From positions 1,798,001 through 1,862,000 of the forward strand of contig CAWDDC010000004.1 in NCBI GenBank assembly GCA_963801045.1: 64,000 nucleotides of DNA, given 5' to 3'. This DNA comes from JACCWP01 sp963801045 (lineage in GTDB: Bacteria > Actinomycetota > Actinomycetes > Propionibacteriales > Nocardioidaceae). Positions 8,102 to 17,534 of the stretch are shown here, piece after piece. The notes under the pieces were generated by a model. The model worked only from the letters and a program-made list of their open reading frames with translations. It had not been told where the DNA came from and made no database searches. The first letter of the stretch is position 1, and each line of letters begins with the position of its first letter. The translations under genes were made by a program, and so were the position numbers.

Positions 8102-11100
8102 TGCGCCTGCACACACTCGAGCTCACCGCGTTCGGCCCGTTCCCCGGCACCGAGCGGCTCGACCTCGACAGCCTCGGCGAGGCCGGGCTGTTCCTGCTCA
8201 CCGGCAGCACCGGCGCGGGCAAGACCAGCCTGCTCGACGCCATCTGCTTCGCGCTGTTCGGCCGCGTCCCCGGCGACCGGCAGGACGCCAGGCGGCTGCG
8301 CAGCGACCACGCGGCCGCCGACGCGCGGCCCCGGGTCGTGCTCGACCTGACCCTGTCCGGCCGCCGGCTGCGGCTCACCCGGACGCCCGAGTGGGTCCGG
8401 CCGAAGCGGCGCGGCGAGGGCACCACCAAGCAGCAGTCCTCGGTCGTGCTGGAGGAGGTCACCGCGGCGGGGTCGACAACGCTGAGCACCCGCATCGACG
8501 AGACCCAGCACCTGGTCGAGTCGCTGCTCGGCATGGACCTCACCCAGTTCACCCAGGTGGCGATGCTTCCGCAGGGCCGGTTCGAGGCGTTCCTGCGCGC
8601 CGGTGCCGCCCAGCGCCAGGACGTCCTCGAGCGGCTGTTCGGCACCGCCCGGTTCCGCGACGTCGAGCAGTGGCTGGTCGAGCGGCGGCAGGTCGCGGCG
8701 CGTGAGCACGCCGCCTACGTCCAGCGGGCCCGCTCGGTGCTCGACGGCATGCACGCCGTGCTGGGGCTGCCGGCCGAACCTGCTCGACGCCGATCCCCGC
8801 GGGCTGGACCAGCACCGACGGCACCGCCTGGACCGACGTGGCCGACGCGTTGTGCGTCGCGGGCGCCGACGAGGTGGCCGCTCGCAGCAGCCACGCCGCG
8901 ATCGCCGCGCAGGCGCTCGCCGAGGCACAGGCCCGCAGCGATCGGGCCCGGGCGTACGCGTCCGCGACCGGCCGCGGCGCCGAGGCGCGGGCCGTGCTGG
9001 CCGGGCTCGCCGACGAGGCCGACGAGATCGCCCGGCGCGCTGACCGGCTGGACGCCGCCGAGCGGGCCCGTGAGGTCACTCCCCTGCTGGGCCCGCTGCT
9101 GCGCGCCGAGCAGGAGGAGGCGGAGGCGGCCGGAGCGGCGGAGCGGAGCCGGGCGCGGCGCAGCCAACGCGCTGCGCCGGCTCGACCCGGCGGGCGTGGG
9201 CACGGAGGCCGTCGACCTGGACGACACGCTGCGTGGGCTCGAGCGGCGTGACGACCGGCTGGAGGCCGTCGCCGCCGAGGCCGCACGCGCACGCGACTGC
9301 GCCGCGGAGGTCGAGCGAGCTCGACGCCCTCCGAGCCACGGCCGACGCCGAGCGCGCCACCCTGCAGGTCGCGGCACACACGCTGCCTGGCCGGGTCGAC
9401 GAGCTGCGCTCGATGGTCGGCACGGCCGAGCAGGCGGTGGCCGACCTCGATCGCGCGACCGCCGACGTGGCAGCCGCCGACGCCGTCCGCCAGGCGGTGC
9501 ACGCTCTGCCGGCGGCGACGGCGGCGGTGCGCGACTGCGACGAGGCCCGCAGGGCCGCCGTCGACGCACACCAGCACGCCCGCGAACGGCTGCAGGTGGT
9601 GCAGGCGCAACGGCTCAGCGGAGCGGCGGCGCAGCTTGCCGCCGAGCTGGTGCCGGGTGACCCGTGCGCGGTCTGCGGCGCCCGCGTGCACCCGGCACCG
9701 GCGTCGTCGGCCGCGGCGGTGCCGAGCGAGGCCGACGAGCATCTGCTCCGCGACGTCGAGGTCCGGCGCGAGCGCGAGCGCAAGGCGGCCGAGGCCGACC
9801 TGCTGGGCGGCCGGGTCCTGGTCGCCGAGCTGACGGCCCGCGCCGGCGACAGCAGCCCGGCCGCGGCCGACGAGACGGCCGCCGCCCACCGGGACCGGCT
9901 CCGACTGCTCTCCGAGCGCGCCGAGCGGGTCGACGACCTGCGCCGAGCGCACGCCGCCGCCACCGCCGAGCTCACCGCGACGGTCGAGCAGCTCGCGACC
10001 CTCGACCGGCGGGTGGCCACCCTCGAGACCACGCTGCACGAGCGGCGTACCGAGCTGGGCCGGCTGCAGGCGGGCCTGCGCGCCGCCCTGGGCGACGACC
10101 TCGACCTCGCCGGCCACCGCCGCGCCACCCTCGACGCGCTGGAGGCGGTGCGCCAGGCGGCGCGGGCCGAGCGTGCGCACCAGCAGGCCGCACGGCAGCT
10201 GGCCGACACCCGGGCCGACACCGGGCGCACCGCGGCGGCGCACGGGTTCGACGACGTCGAGTCCGTACGTGCCGACGCCATGACCGCCGCCGCACGTCAG
10301 CAGCTGGCCGACTGGCTGGACACCAGAGCCGAGGCCGCGCGGGCTGCGCACGCGACGCTCGACGACCCCGAGGTCGCCGCCGCCGGCGACCCGGCCGCAC
10401 CGCCGGCTGCCGGCGACGTCGAGCAGGCGGAGGCGGCGGCCCGCGACTGCGCTGCGGCGCACACCGAGGCGACCGGCGCGCTCGCCGCCGCGGTCCAGCA
10501 CGAGCAGCGGCTCGTCGCGATGCGCGACCGGCTGGTGGCGCTGCTCGACGAGGGAGAGCCGGTGCTGCGACGGCACGAGACCGCGGTGGCGATGGCGTCG
10601 CTGACCGAGGGCAAGTCCCGCGACAACCGGATGCAGATGTCGCTGTCGGCCTACGTGCTCGCCGCCCGGCTCGAGCAGGTCGTCGCTGCGGCCAACGAGC
10701 GGCTCGACCCGATGACCGGTGGGCGCTACACCCTCGAGCACACGGCCGCCAGCACCGCGCGCGACCGCCGGGGCGGGCTCGGGCTGCTGGTGCGCGACGG
10801 CTGGACCGGCGAGACCCGGGACCCACGGTCGCTGTCCGGCGGCGAGACGTTCCAGGCCTCGCTCGCGCTCGCCCTCGGCCTGGCCGACGTGGTCGCGCAC
10901 GAGTCCGGCGGCGCCGAGGTGCACACGCTGTTCGTCGACGAAGGCTTCGGCTCGCTCGACCTGGACAGCCTCGACGAGGTGATGGACGTGCTCGACGGCC
11001 TGCGCGCAGGCGGCCGGGTCGTCGGCCTGGTCTCGCACGTGCCGCTGCTGCGCGAGCGGGTGCCGGTGCAGGTACGCGTCGACAAGCGGCGCACCGGCTC

Positions 11101-11119
11101 GGTCGTGCTGAGCCCGTGA
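8101..11119 (+). pseudogene. sbcC: exonuclease SbcC (Rad50-like ATPase), disrupted by several frameshifts
   Basis: The ATPase partner of SbcD. From ATG 8101 the Walker A GSTGAGKTS is at residues 35-43, with a Q-loop region around MLPQGRFEAFL. The coiled-coil interior carries a zinc-hook-like DPCAVCG near 9660-9678. The C-terminal signature LSGGETFQASLALALGL, the Walker B/D-loop LFVDEGFGSLD and the switch-histidine strand VVGLVSHV end at 11119. The coding frame changes near 8775, 8815, 9150 and 9316, each at a one-base step, so no single frame gives the whole protein. Flanking parts are well conserved, so either assembly error or recent inactivation is possible. Confidence 0.85.
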
Positions 11120-11236
11120 TGCGGCAGACTCGGACGAGGTGACCAAGCCGGGCACCTGCCTGCTGCGAAGTACAGGTGTCTGCCACGTAGGCCCGCAGAC
11201 CGGTCGGCACGCCCGGACCCGAGAGAGAGGACGACG

Positions 11237-11827
11237 GTGGACGCGCAGAGCGCACCCTTCCCGGGTCCCGATCCCGGTGAGCCCGAGGAGAGCCTCGACG
11301 AGCTGCTGGGCCGGGTCGCCCGGGCGGACGAGCACGCGTTCGCGCGCCTGTACGACCGGGTCTCCGGCTCGGTCTACGGCCTGGCCCGCAGGGTGGTGCG
11401 CGACCCGGCGCGCGCCGAGGAGATCGCCCAGGAGGTGCTGCTCCAGGTGTGGCGCACCGCCAGCCGCTTCGACCGCGGGCGCGGCTCGGCCAAGAGCTGG
11501 ATCCTCACGCTCACCCACCGCCGCGCCGTCGACGCCGTACGGCACGACCAGGCCAGCACCGACCGCGAGCGCCGTTACGACTGGAGCGGCGGCCGGGACG
11601 TCGACGTCGTCGACGACGTGGTCACCGTCCGGATGGAGCACCAGCAGGTACGTCGGTGCCTCGACTCGCTGACCGACCTGCAACGTGAGGCGATCACCCT
11701 CGCCTACTACGGCGGCCACACCTACGCCGACGTCGCCAGCCTGCTCGAGGCCAACCCCGCCACCATCAAGACCCGAATGCGCGACGGCCTGATCCGGCTC
11801 CGGGACTGCCTGGGGGTCACCTCATGA
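11237..11827 (+). CDS. sigK: ECF sigma factor, SigK-like
   Basis: A 196-residue ECF RNA polymerase sigma factor starting at GTG 11237 after a GAGAGAGAGG stretch. Region 2 reads AFARLYDRVSGSVYGLARRVV and EEIAQEVLLQVWRTA, with RFDRGRGSAKSWILTLTHRRAVD; region 4 is LTDLQREAITLAYYGGHTYADVA and PATIKTRMRDGLIRLR. The overall pattern resembles actinobacterial SigK (ECF19-type). The ATG of the anti-sigma gene overlaps its stop (ATGA at 11824), the classic co-translated pair. In mycobacteria the homologue is held inactive by membrane-bound RskA and released by proteolysis; this is inferred here. Confidence 0.88.
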   Translation: MDAQSAPFPGPDPGEPEESLDELLGRVARADEHAFARLYDRVSGSVYGLARRVVRDPARAEEIAQEVLLQVWRTASRFDRGRGSAKSWILTLTHRRAVDAVRHDQASTDRERRYDWSGGRDVDVVDDVVTVRMEHQQVRRCLDSLTDLQREAITLAYYGGHTYADVASLLEANPATIKTRMRDGLIRLRDCLGVTS

Positions 11828-12539
11828 CCGTCGAGCAGCACACCCTCGTCGGCGCCTACTCGCTGGACGCACTCGATGCTCGCGAGCGGGCCGACTTCGA
11901 GGAACACCTGGACGGCTGCGCGACGTGCACCGCCGAGCTACGGGAGTTCCGCGCCACGGCTGCCCGGCTCGGCGACGCCGTCGAGGAGGCGCCACCGGCG
12001 GGCTGCGCGACGAGGTCCTGGCCGCCGCCCGGCGCACGCCTCAGCTGCGTCCCGCCTCCACCGTCGTGCAGATGTCCCGCTGGCGCCGCCGGGCTCCGGC
12101 GTTGCTCGCCGCGGCCGCGATGCTCGCCGCGGTGGCCGTGGGTGGGCTGTGGTGGAACGAGCGCAACGCCAACACCGAGCAGAACCGGGAGACCGACCTG
12201 GCCGCCCAGGTGATGGCCGCCGACGACGTGGTGACGAGCCCGCGCGGCCAGAGCAACGTCCCCGTCCGGGTCTACTCCTCGGCCTCGCTCGACCAGGCCG
12301 TCGTCGTGGTCCACGACATGCCGGCGCTGGACAGCGACCAGAGCTACGAGCTGTGGGCGCTCGACCCCGACGGCACCCCGCGGTCCCTCGGCGTGATGTC
12401 CGACTCGTCCGGGTCTGGCCAGCAGGTCGTCGACGGGCTGGGCGACGCGACGGGCGTCGCGGTCACGGTCGAGCGGGCGGGCGGCTCACCATCCGGGCTA
12501 CCTACGACGGACCCGGTCGCGCAGGTACGGATGACCTGA
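11824..12539 (+). CDS. rskA: anti-sigma-K factor RskA-like, frameshifted near 12000
   Basis: The N-terminus from ATG 11824 is a zinc-binding anti-sigma domain (GAYSLDALDARERADFEEHLDGC with C-x2-C) in one frame up to about 12000. The rest lies in another frame: GLRDEVLAAARRTPQL, a membrane helix RRRAPALLAAAAMLAAVAVGGLWW, and an extracytoplasmic RskA domain (AVVVVHDMPALDSDQSYELW, ending PVAQVRM). A single missing base near 12000-12005 (GGGCTG read where GGGCCTG would restore frame) joins the two. With that correction it is a typical ~238-residue single-pass anti-sigma factor, coupled to the sigma gene by an ATGA overlap. Confidence 0.8.
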
Positions 12540-12588
12540 CGGATGAGCTGGCCTCCCCCGGATGGTGACGATCCGGCGACACCCGTCC

Positions 12589-12605
12589 CCAGATCGCGTA
12601 TCTGG
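12589..12605. terminator. short perfect inverted repeat downstream of rskA
   Basis: CCAGAT (12589-12594) and ATCTGG (12600-12605) are perfect arms around a five-base loop, 50 bases after the anti-sigma stop and 37 bases before the DUF5999 gene. It could be a weak terminator or an operator; there is no T-tract. Confidence 0.25.
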
Positions 12606-12641
12606 CGTGGCGAAGGGGTCCAGCAGGAGCACTATGGACGC

Positions 12642-12904
12642 GTGAGGTACACCACACCAGCCCCCGGAGCTCCCGCCGCCGCGCTCCACGGCATCGGCAG
12701 CTGTCACCACGAGCCCGTGTGTCCGACACCGGACGCGCTGGACCGCGACGCCGCGCACACCGTCGCGTACCACCCCGAGCAGGGGTGGAGCCTGTTGTGC
12801 AACGGCGTGGTGCTGTTCGAGGACACCGGTGAGCTGCTGCCCGACGGCCGATCGTCGCGCCCCATCGCCCCACCGACTTCGGCCGGACCGCCTTCGCCAG
12901 CTGA
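12642..12904 (+). CDS. DUF5999 family protein, frameshifted near 12848
   Basis: From GTG 12642 the core reads SCHHEPVCPTPDALDRDAAH and then HPEQGWSLLCNGVVLFEDTG and ELLPDGR, the hallmark of the small DUF5999 proteins of actinobacteria, with a His/Cys-rich N-terminal patch (CHHEPVC). After LPDGR the frame slips: the next frame gives IVAPHRPTDFGRTAFAS and a TGA at 12902-12904, which matches the expected family ending, while the uncorrected frame runs open into tldD. One missing base at about 12848 explains it. Function unknown. Confidence 0.75.
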
Positions 12905-12966
12905 CCCACCCGTCGCTCGGCACCGCCGCCGCGCGCAGTGTTCCGGTCGGTCCGTAGGCTCGGCGC

Positions 12967-14494
12967 ATGACCGCGGCTGCCGACACCGACCGCCTCCGCC
13001 CCACCTTCCTCGCACTCCCCCTCACCCGTCTCGCCGACTCGGCGCTCGAGCGCTGTCGCGACTTCGGGGTCGAGCACGCCGACGTCCGCATCGAACGCCT
13101 GACCACCCACGCGCTGCGGCTGCGTGACGCCGCCCTCGAGGGCAGCCACCAGGGCGAGACCCTCGGCCTCGCGGTGCGGGTCGTCCTCGACGGCACCTGG
13201 GGCTTCGCCGCGACCACCCAGCTGTCCACCGACGGCGCGGTGCGCACCGCCGAGCAGGCCGTACGGGTCGCGCAGGTGTCCCGTCCGCTGGCATCGGAGC
13301 GAGTCGAGCTGGCAGCCGAGCCGGTGCACTCCGAGCAGGTCTGGGTGTCGGCCTACGACATCGATCCCGGCGACGTGACCGAGGCGGACAAGGCCGAGCT
13401 GTTCGCAGGCTGGAGCCGCGACCTGCTCGCGCACCCGGCCGTACGCCACGTCGACGTCCGCTACGGCGACGTCGTCGAGAACAAGTTCTATGCCGACCTC
13501 GCAGGCACCTCGACCACGCAGCAGCGGGTCCGACTGCACCCCGAGCTCACCATCCACGGCGCCGACGAGCAGCGCGGCGTGATCGACGCGATGCGCACCC
13601 TGGCGCCGCCGGTGGGACGTGGCTGGGAGTACCTCGCCGGCGGAGGCGGCTGGGACTGGGACGCCGAGCTGGCCGCGCTGCCCGAGCAGCTGGCCGAGAA
13701 GCTCGCCGCGCCCTCGGTCGACGCCGGCCGCTACGACCTCGTCGTCGACCCGTCGAACCTGTGGCTCACCATCCACGAGTCGATCGGCCACGCCACCGAG
13801 CTGGACCGTGCCCTCGGCTACGAGGCCAACTACGCCGGCACGTCGTTCGTCACCTGGGACTCCCTCGGCACGCTGCAGTACGGGTCACCCGCGATGAGCA
13901 TCACCGGCGACCGCACCGTCGAGCACGGGCTGTCGACGGTCGGCTACGACGACGAGGGCGTCGAGACCCAGGCCTGGGACATCGTCCGCGACGGTGTGTT
14001 CGTCGGCTACCAGACCGACCGCCGGATGGCGGCCCGGCAGGGCTTCGACCGGTCCACCGGCTGCTCCTTCGCCGACTCCCCCGGCCACATGCCGATCCAG
14101 CGGATGGCCAACGTGTCCCTGCAGGCGGCGCCGGACGGTCCGGACACCGACGGGCTGATCGCAGGCGTCGACGACGGCATCTACGTGCTCGGCGACCGCT
14201 CGTGGAGCATCGACATGCAGCGCTTCAACTTCCAGTTCACCGGACAGCGGTTCTACCGGATCCGCAACGGCCGGCTCGCCGGCCAGCTGCGCGACGTCGC
14301 CTACCAGGCCACCACGACCGACTTCTGGGGATCGATGGAGGCCGTCGGCGGGCCACAGACGTGGGTGCTCGGGGGTGCGTTCAACTGCGGCAAGGCCCAG
14401 CCCGGCCAGGTGGCACCGGTCAGTCACGGGTGTCCCGAGCGCACTGTTCCGCGACGTGGCCATCCTCAACACCAGGACGGAGGGCGGCCGGTGA
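12967..14494 (+). CDS. tldD: TldD-family metalloprotease, frameshifted near 14434
   Basis: TldD forms a heterodimeric zinc protease with TldE/PmbA that trims unfolded or modified peptides. The metal-binding HESIGHATELD (HExxxH) and the downstream GAFNCGKAQPGQ are present. From ATG 12967 the frame is good until SHGCP at 14434; it then degenerates and runs in frame into pmbA. Deleting one C from the CCC at 14434-14436 gives SALFRDVAILNTRTEGGR and a TGA at 14492-14494, the expected TldD ending, overlapping the pmbA GTG. Corrected length is about 508 residues, normal for the family. Confidence 0.88.
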
Positions 14495-15885
14495 GCACGC
14501 GAGGGACCAGGCCACAGCAGCTCGTCGACCGGGCGCTGGCACAGTCCAGCGCCGACGACTGCGTGGTGATCGTCGAGGACTCCGGCACCGCCAACCTGCG
14601 CTGGGCGAACAACACGCTGACCACCAACGGCGTCACCCAGGCCACGGCCGTCACCGTGGTGAGCATGGTCAAGGGCGCCGACGGCGTCGCTGCCGCCGGG
14701 CTGACCCGGGACGCGACCACGTGGGAACAGGTGGAGGCGCTGGTCGCCGACGCCGACGCCGCCGCCGGGCAGGCCGCCGCGGCCGAGGACGCCGCCCCCC
14801 TGGTCACCGCGGAACCCGACCCGGGCTGGGAGGACGAGCCTGCCACCACGTCGATCGAGGTCTTCGCCGACCTCGCGTCCGGGCTCGGCGAGGCGTTCGG
14901 TCGCGCGGGCGGCGACGACCGGTTGCTGTACGGCTTCGTGCAGCACGACGTCACGACCACGTACCTCGGGACCAGCACAGGGCTGCGGAAGCGGCATGTG
15001 CAGCCCAGCGGGCACATCGGAATCACCGGCAAGGACACCGGGCTGACCCGCTCGGCCTGGGTCGGCCAGGCGACCCGCGACTTCACCGACGTCGACCCGC
15101 TCGCTCTCGACGCCGAGCTGGCCCGACGGCTGGCGTGGGCGCAACGACAGGTCGACCTGCCTGCAGGTCGCTACGACACGGTGCTGCCGGCGACCGCGGT
15201 CAGCGACCTGATGGTCTACGCGTACTGGACCACCGGGGGCCGCGACGCCCACGAGGGGCGCACGGTGTTCAGCCACCCCGGCGGTGGCACCCGGGTGGGC
15301 GAGCGGCTGAGCCCGCAACCGGTGCGGCTGTGGTCCGACCCGGCGATGGACGGCTTCGGGTGCGCGCCGTTCGTCACGGCCGCGACCTCCGGCAGCGCCA
15401 CCAGCGTCTTCGACAACGGCCTGCCCCTGGTGCCCACCGACTGGGTCCGCGACGGTGAGCTGACCGCGCTGATGCAGTCGCGGCACTCGGCCGAGCTCAC
15501 CGCGCTACCGGTCACGCCCGGGATCGACAACCTGGCGATGTCGGTCGACGGCGCGAGCGGCGACGTCGCCGACCTGGTCGCCGGTACCGAGCGCGGGCTG
15601 CTGCTCACCTGCCTGTGGTACATCCGCGAGGTCGACCCGCAGACGCTGCTGCTCACCGGGCTGACCCGCGACGGCGTCTACCTGGTGGAGCACGGCGAGG
15701 TCGTCGGGGCGGTCAACAACTTCCGCTTCAACGAGAGCCCGATCGACCTGCTGTCCCGGTTCTCGGCGGCGTCGGCCACCCGGCCCGGGTTCTCCCGCGA
15801 GTGGGGCGACTACTTCCCGCGCACGGCGATGCCCGCGCTGCGGGTGCCCGACTTCAACATGTCCAGCGTGAGCGCCGCCAGCTGA
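14491..15885 (+). CDS. pmbA: TldE/PmbA-family protein (TldD partner)
   Basis: A 464-residue protein from GTG 14491 (VSTRGTRPQQLVDRALAQSS). It has the PmbA/TldE layout without the HExxxH zinc motif: DCVVIVEDSGTANLRWANNTL in the N-terminal strand-rich domain, RYDTVLPATAVSDLMVY, and the C-terminal LLLTCLWYIREVDPQTLLLTGLTRDGVYL with a conserved end PALRVPDFNMSS. It serves as the structural subunit of the TldD/TldE protease. The GTG overlaps the frame-corrected tldD stop as GTGA. The stop at 15883-15885 is followed within three bases by the dyad that precedes pcaI. Confidence 0.9.
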   Translation: MSTRGTRPQQLVDRALAQSSADDCVVIVEDSGTANLRWANNTLTTNGVTQATAVTVVSMVKGADGVAAAGLTRDATTWEQVEALVADADAAAGQAAAAEDAAPLVTAEPDPGWEDEPATTSIEVFADLASGLGEAFGRAGGDDRLLYGFVQHDVTTTYLGTSTGLRKRHVQPSGHIGITGKDTGLTRSAWVGQATRDFTDVDPLALDAELARRLAWAQRQVDLPAGRYDTVLPATAVSDLMVYAYWTTGGRDAHEGRTVFSHPGGGTRVGERLSPQPVRLWSDPAMDGFGCAPFVTAATSGSATSVFDNGLPLVPTDWVRDGELTALMQSRHSAELTALPVTPGIDNLAMSVDGASGDVADLVAGTERGLLLTCLWYIREVDPQTLLLTGLTRDGVYLVEHGEVVGAVNNFRFNESPIDLLSRFSAASATRPGFSREWGDYFPRTAMPALRVPDFNMSSVSAAS

Positions 15886-15887
15886 GC

Positions 15888-15927
15888 GTTGTACGCTGAC
15901 TGAACACGTGTTCGCAGGACGTACAAC
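15888..15927. promoter_or_regulatory. 40-base two-tier dyad upstream of pcaI (candidate operator)
   Basis: Outer arms GTTGTACG (15888-15895) and CGTACAAC (15920-15927) are perfectly complementary. The inner 12 bases GAACACGTGTTC (15902-15913) form a perfect palindrome with exactly the same centre, at 15907/15908. The element lies 15 bases upstream of the pcaI GTG and its GGAGG. Its symmetry suggests binding by one dimeric or tetrameric regulator of pcaIJF. It does not resemble the site seen near pcaR, so a second regulator is implied. Confidence 0.6.
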
Positions 15928-15942
15928 GGCTGGAGGACGTCG

Positions 15943-16761
15943 GTGGCCGAGCTCAGCAGCCTCCCGGACGCGGTCGCGGGCCTGGTGCGGGACGGCGACG
16001 TGGTCGCCCTCGAGGGCTTCACGCACCTGATCCCGTTCGCCGCCGGGCACGAGATCATCCGTCAGCAGCGCCGCGACCTCACCCTGGTCCGGATGACGCC
16101 GGACGTGGTCTACGACCAGCTGATCGGCATGGGCTGCGCCCGCCGGCTGGTGTTCAGCTGGGGCGGCAACCCGGGCGTGGGCTCGCTGCACCGGTTCCGG
16201 GACGCGGTCGAGAACGGCTGGCCGGGCCCGCTCGAGGTCGACGAGCACAGCCACGCGGGCATGGCGGTGCGCTACACCGCGGGAGCCTCCCGGCTGCCGT
16301 TCGGTGTGCTGCGCGGCTACCGCGGCAGCGACCTCGCCGACCGGACGTCGACCATCGCGACCATCACGTGCCCGTTCACCGGCGAGGAGCTGACGGCGGT
16401 GCCGGCCGTCAACCCCGACGTCACGGTGATCCACGCCCAGCGCGCCGACCGGGCCGGCAACGTGCAGCTGTGGGGCATCGTCGGGGTGCAGAAGGAAGCG
16501 GTTCTCGCCGCCAACCGGGTGCTGGTGACCGTCGAGGAGGTCGTCGACACGCTCGACCCCCGGCCGGGCGCGCTGGTGCTGCCGACCTGGGTCGTCGACG
16601 CGGTGGCGGTGGTGCCGGGCGGCGCGCACCCGTCGTACGCCGCGGGCTACTCGACCCGGGACAACGCGTTCTACGCGGCCTGGGACCCGATCAGCCGCGA
16701 GCGGGACTCGTTCCGGGAGTGGATGGACGCGCACGTGCTCGACCGGGCGGCGGCCAGATGA
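15943..16761 (+). CDS. pcaI: 3-oxoadipate CoA-transferase subunit A
   Basis: A 272-residue alpha subunit of a family I CoA-transferase, starting at GTG 15943 behind GGAGG at 15932-15936. It begins ELSSLPDAVAGLVRDGDVV and carries the typical EGFTHLIPFAAGHEIIR and SWGGNPGVGSLHRF segments. In the beta-ketoadipate pathway it would move CoA from succinyl-CoA to 3-oxoadipate together with subunit B. The sequence is closer to the GctA/CatI-like actinobacterial type than to short E. coli AtoD-type subunits. Its stop overlaps the pcaJ ATG (ATGA), and pcaF follows. Confidence 0.88.
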   Translation: MAELSSLPDAVAGLVRDGDVVALEGFTHLIPFAAGHEIIRQQRRDLTLVRMTPDVVYDQLIGMGCARRLVFSWGGNPGVGSLHRFRDAVENGWPGPLEVDEHSHAGMAVRYTAGASRLPFGVLRGYRGSDLADRTSTIATITCPFTGEELTAVPAVNPDVTVIHAQRADRAGNVQLWGIVGVQKEAVLAANRVLVTVEEVVDTLDPRPGALVLPTWVVDAVAVVPGGAHPSYAAGYSTRDNAFYAAWDPISRERDSFREWMDAHVLDRAAAR

Positions 16762-17534
16762 GCGACTACAGCACCGACGAGATGATGTCGGTCGCGGCGG
16801 CGCGGGCACTGCGTGGCGCGCGTACCTGCTTCGTGGGTATCGGCCTGCCGAGCACCGCGGCCAACCTGGCCCGGCACGTGCACGAGCCCGACCTGGTGCT
16901 GATCTACGAGTCCGGCACCATCGGCGCCAAGCCCGACGTGCTGCCGCTGTCGATCGGCGACGGCGAGCTCGCCGACACCGCCGACGCGGTCGTGAGCGTG
17001 CCGGAGATCTTCGCGTACTGGCTGCAGGGCGGACGCTGCGACGTCGGGTTCCTCGGCGCGGCCCAGCTCGACCGGTTCGCCAACATCAACACCACCGCGG
17101 TCGCCCGGGGTGACGGCAAGCCCGACGTACGGCTCCCCGGAGCCGGCGGCGCGCCGGAGATCGCGGCGCACGCGGGCTCGGTGCTGATCACCGTGCGGCA
17201 CTCACGTCGGGTCCTCGTCGAACGGCTCGACGTGGTCACGACGATGGGGCACGGCCGCGGCGGCGACGACCGGGCTGCCTACGGGCTGGCCGGCGCCGGC
17301 CCGACCCGGGTGATCACCGACCTCGGCGTCCTCGAGCCCGACCCGCGGACCCGCGAGCTGACGCTGGTCGCCGTGCACCCGGGCGTCGACGTCGACCACG
17401 TGCGGGACCAGACCGGGTGGCCGCTGTCGGTGGCCGACGAGCTCGTCACCACCACGCCCCCGGACGACGAGGAGCTGCGGGTGCTGCGCGACCTGCACGC
17501 GCGTACCGAGGAGGCACACCGTGCTGGGACGTGA
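16758..17534 (+). CDS. pcaJ: 3-oxoadipate CoA-transferase subunit B
   Basis: A 258-residue beta subunit. The presumed catalytic glutamate is Glu51 in LIYESGTIGAKP, at the place of the glutamyl-CoA thioester residue of family I CoA-transferases. Other conserved parts are CFVGIGLPSTAANLAR, INTTAVARGDGKPDVRLPG and LITVRHSRRVLVERLDVVTT. ATG 16758 overlaps the pcaI stop, and the last 14 bases overlap the start of the thiolase gene, so the three genes form a tight pcaIJF unit for the last steps of aromatic catabolism. Confidence 0.88.
   Translation: MSDYSTDEMMSVAAARALRGARTCFVGIGLPSTAANLARHVHEPDLVLIYESGTIGAKPDVLPLSIGDGELADTADAVVSVPEIFAYWLQGGRCDVGFLGAAQLDRFANINTTAVARGDGKPDVRLPGAGGAPEIAAHAGSVLITVRHSRRVLVERLDVVTTMGHGRGGDDRAAYGLAGAGPTRVITDLGVLEPDPRTRELTLVAVHPGVDVDHVRDQTGWPLSVADELVTTTPPDDEELRVLRDLHARTEEAHRAGT

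Noticed and set aside
6466..8928. An 820-codon minus-strand frame ending in the ArsR domain
   Set aside because: Only the last 112 codons are real; the rest is antisense to sbcD/sbcC. The ArsR gene starts at ATG 6804.
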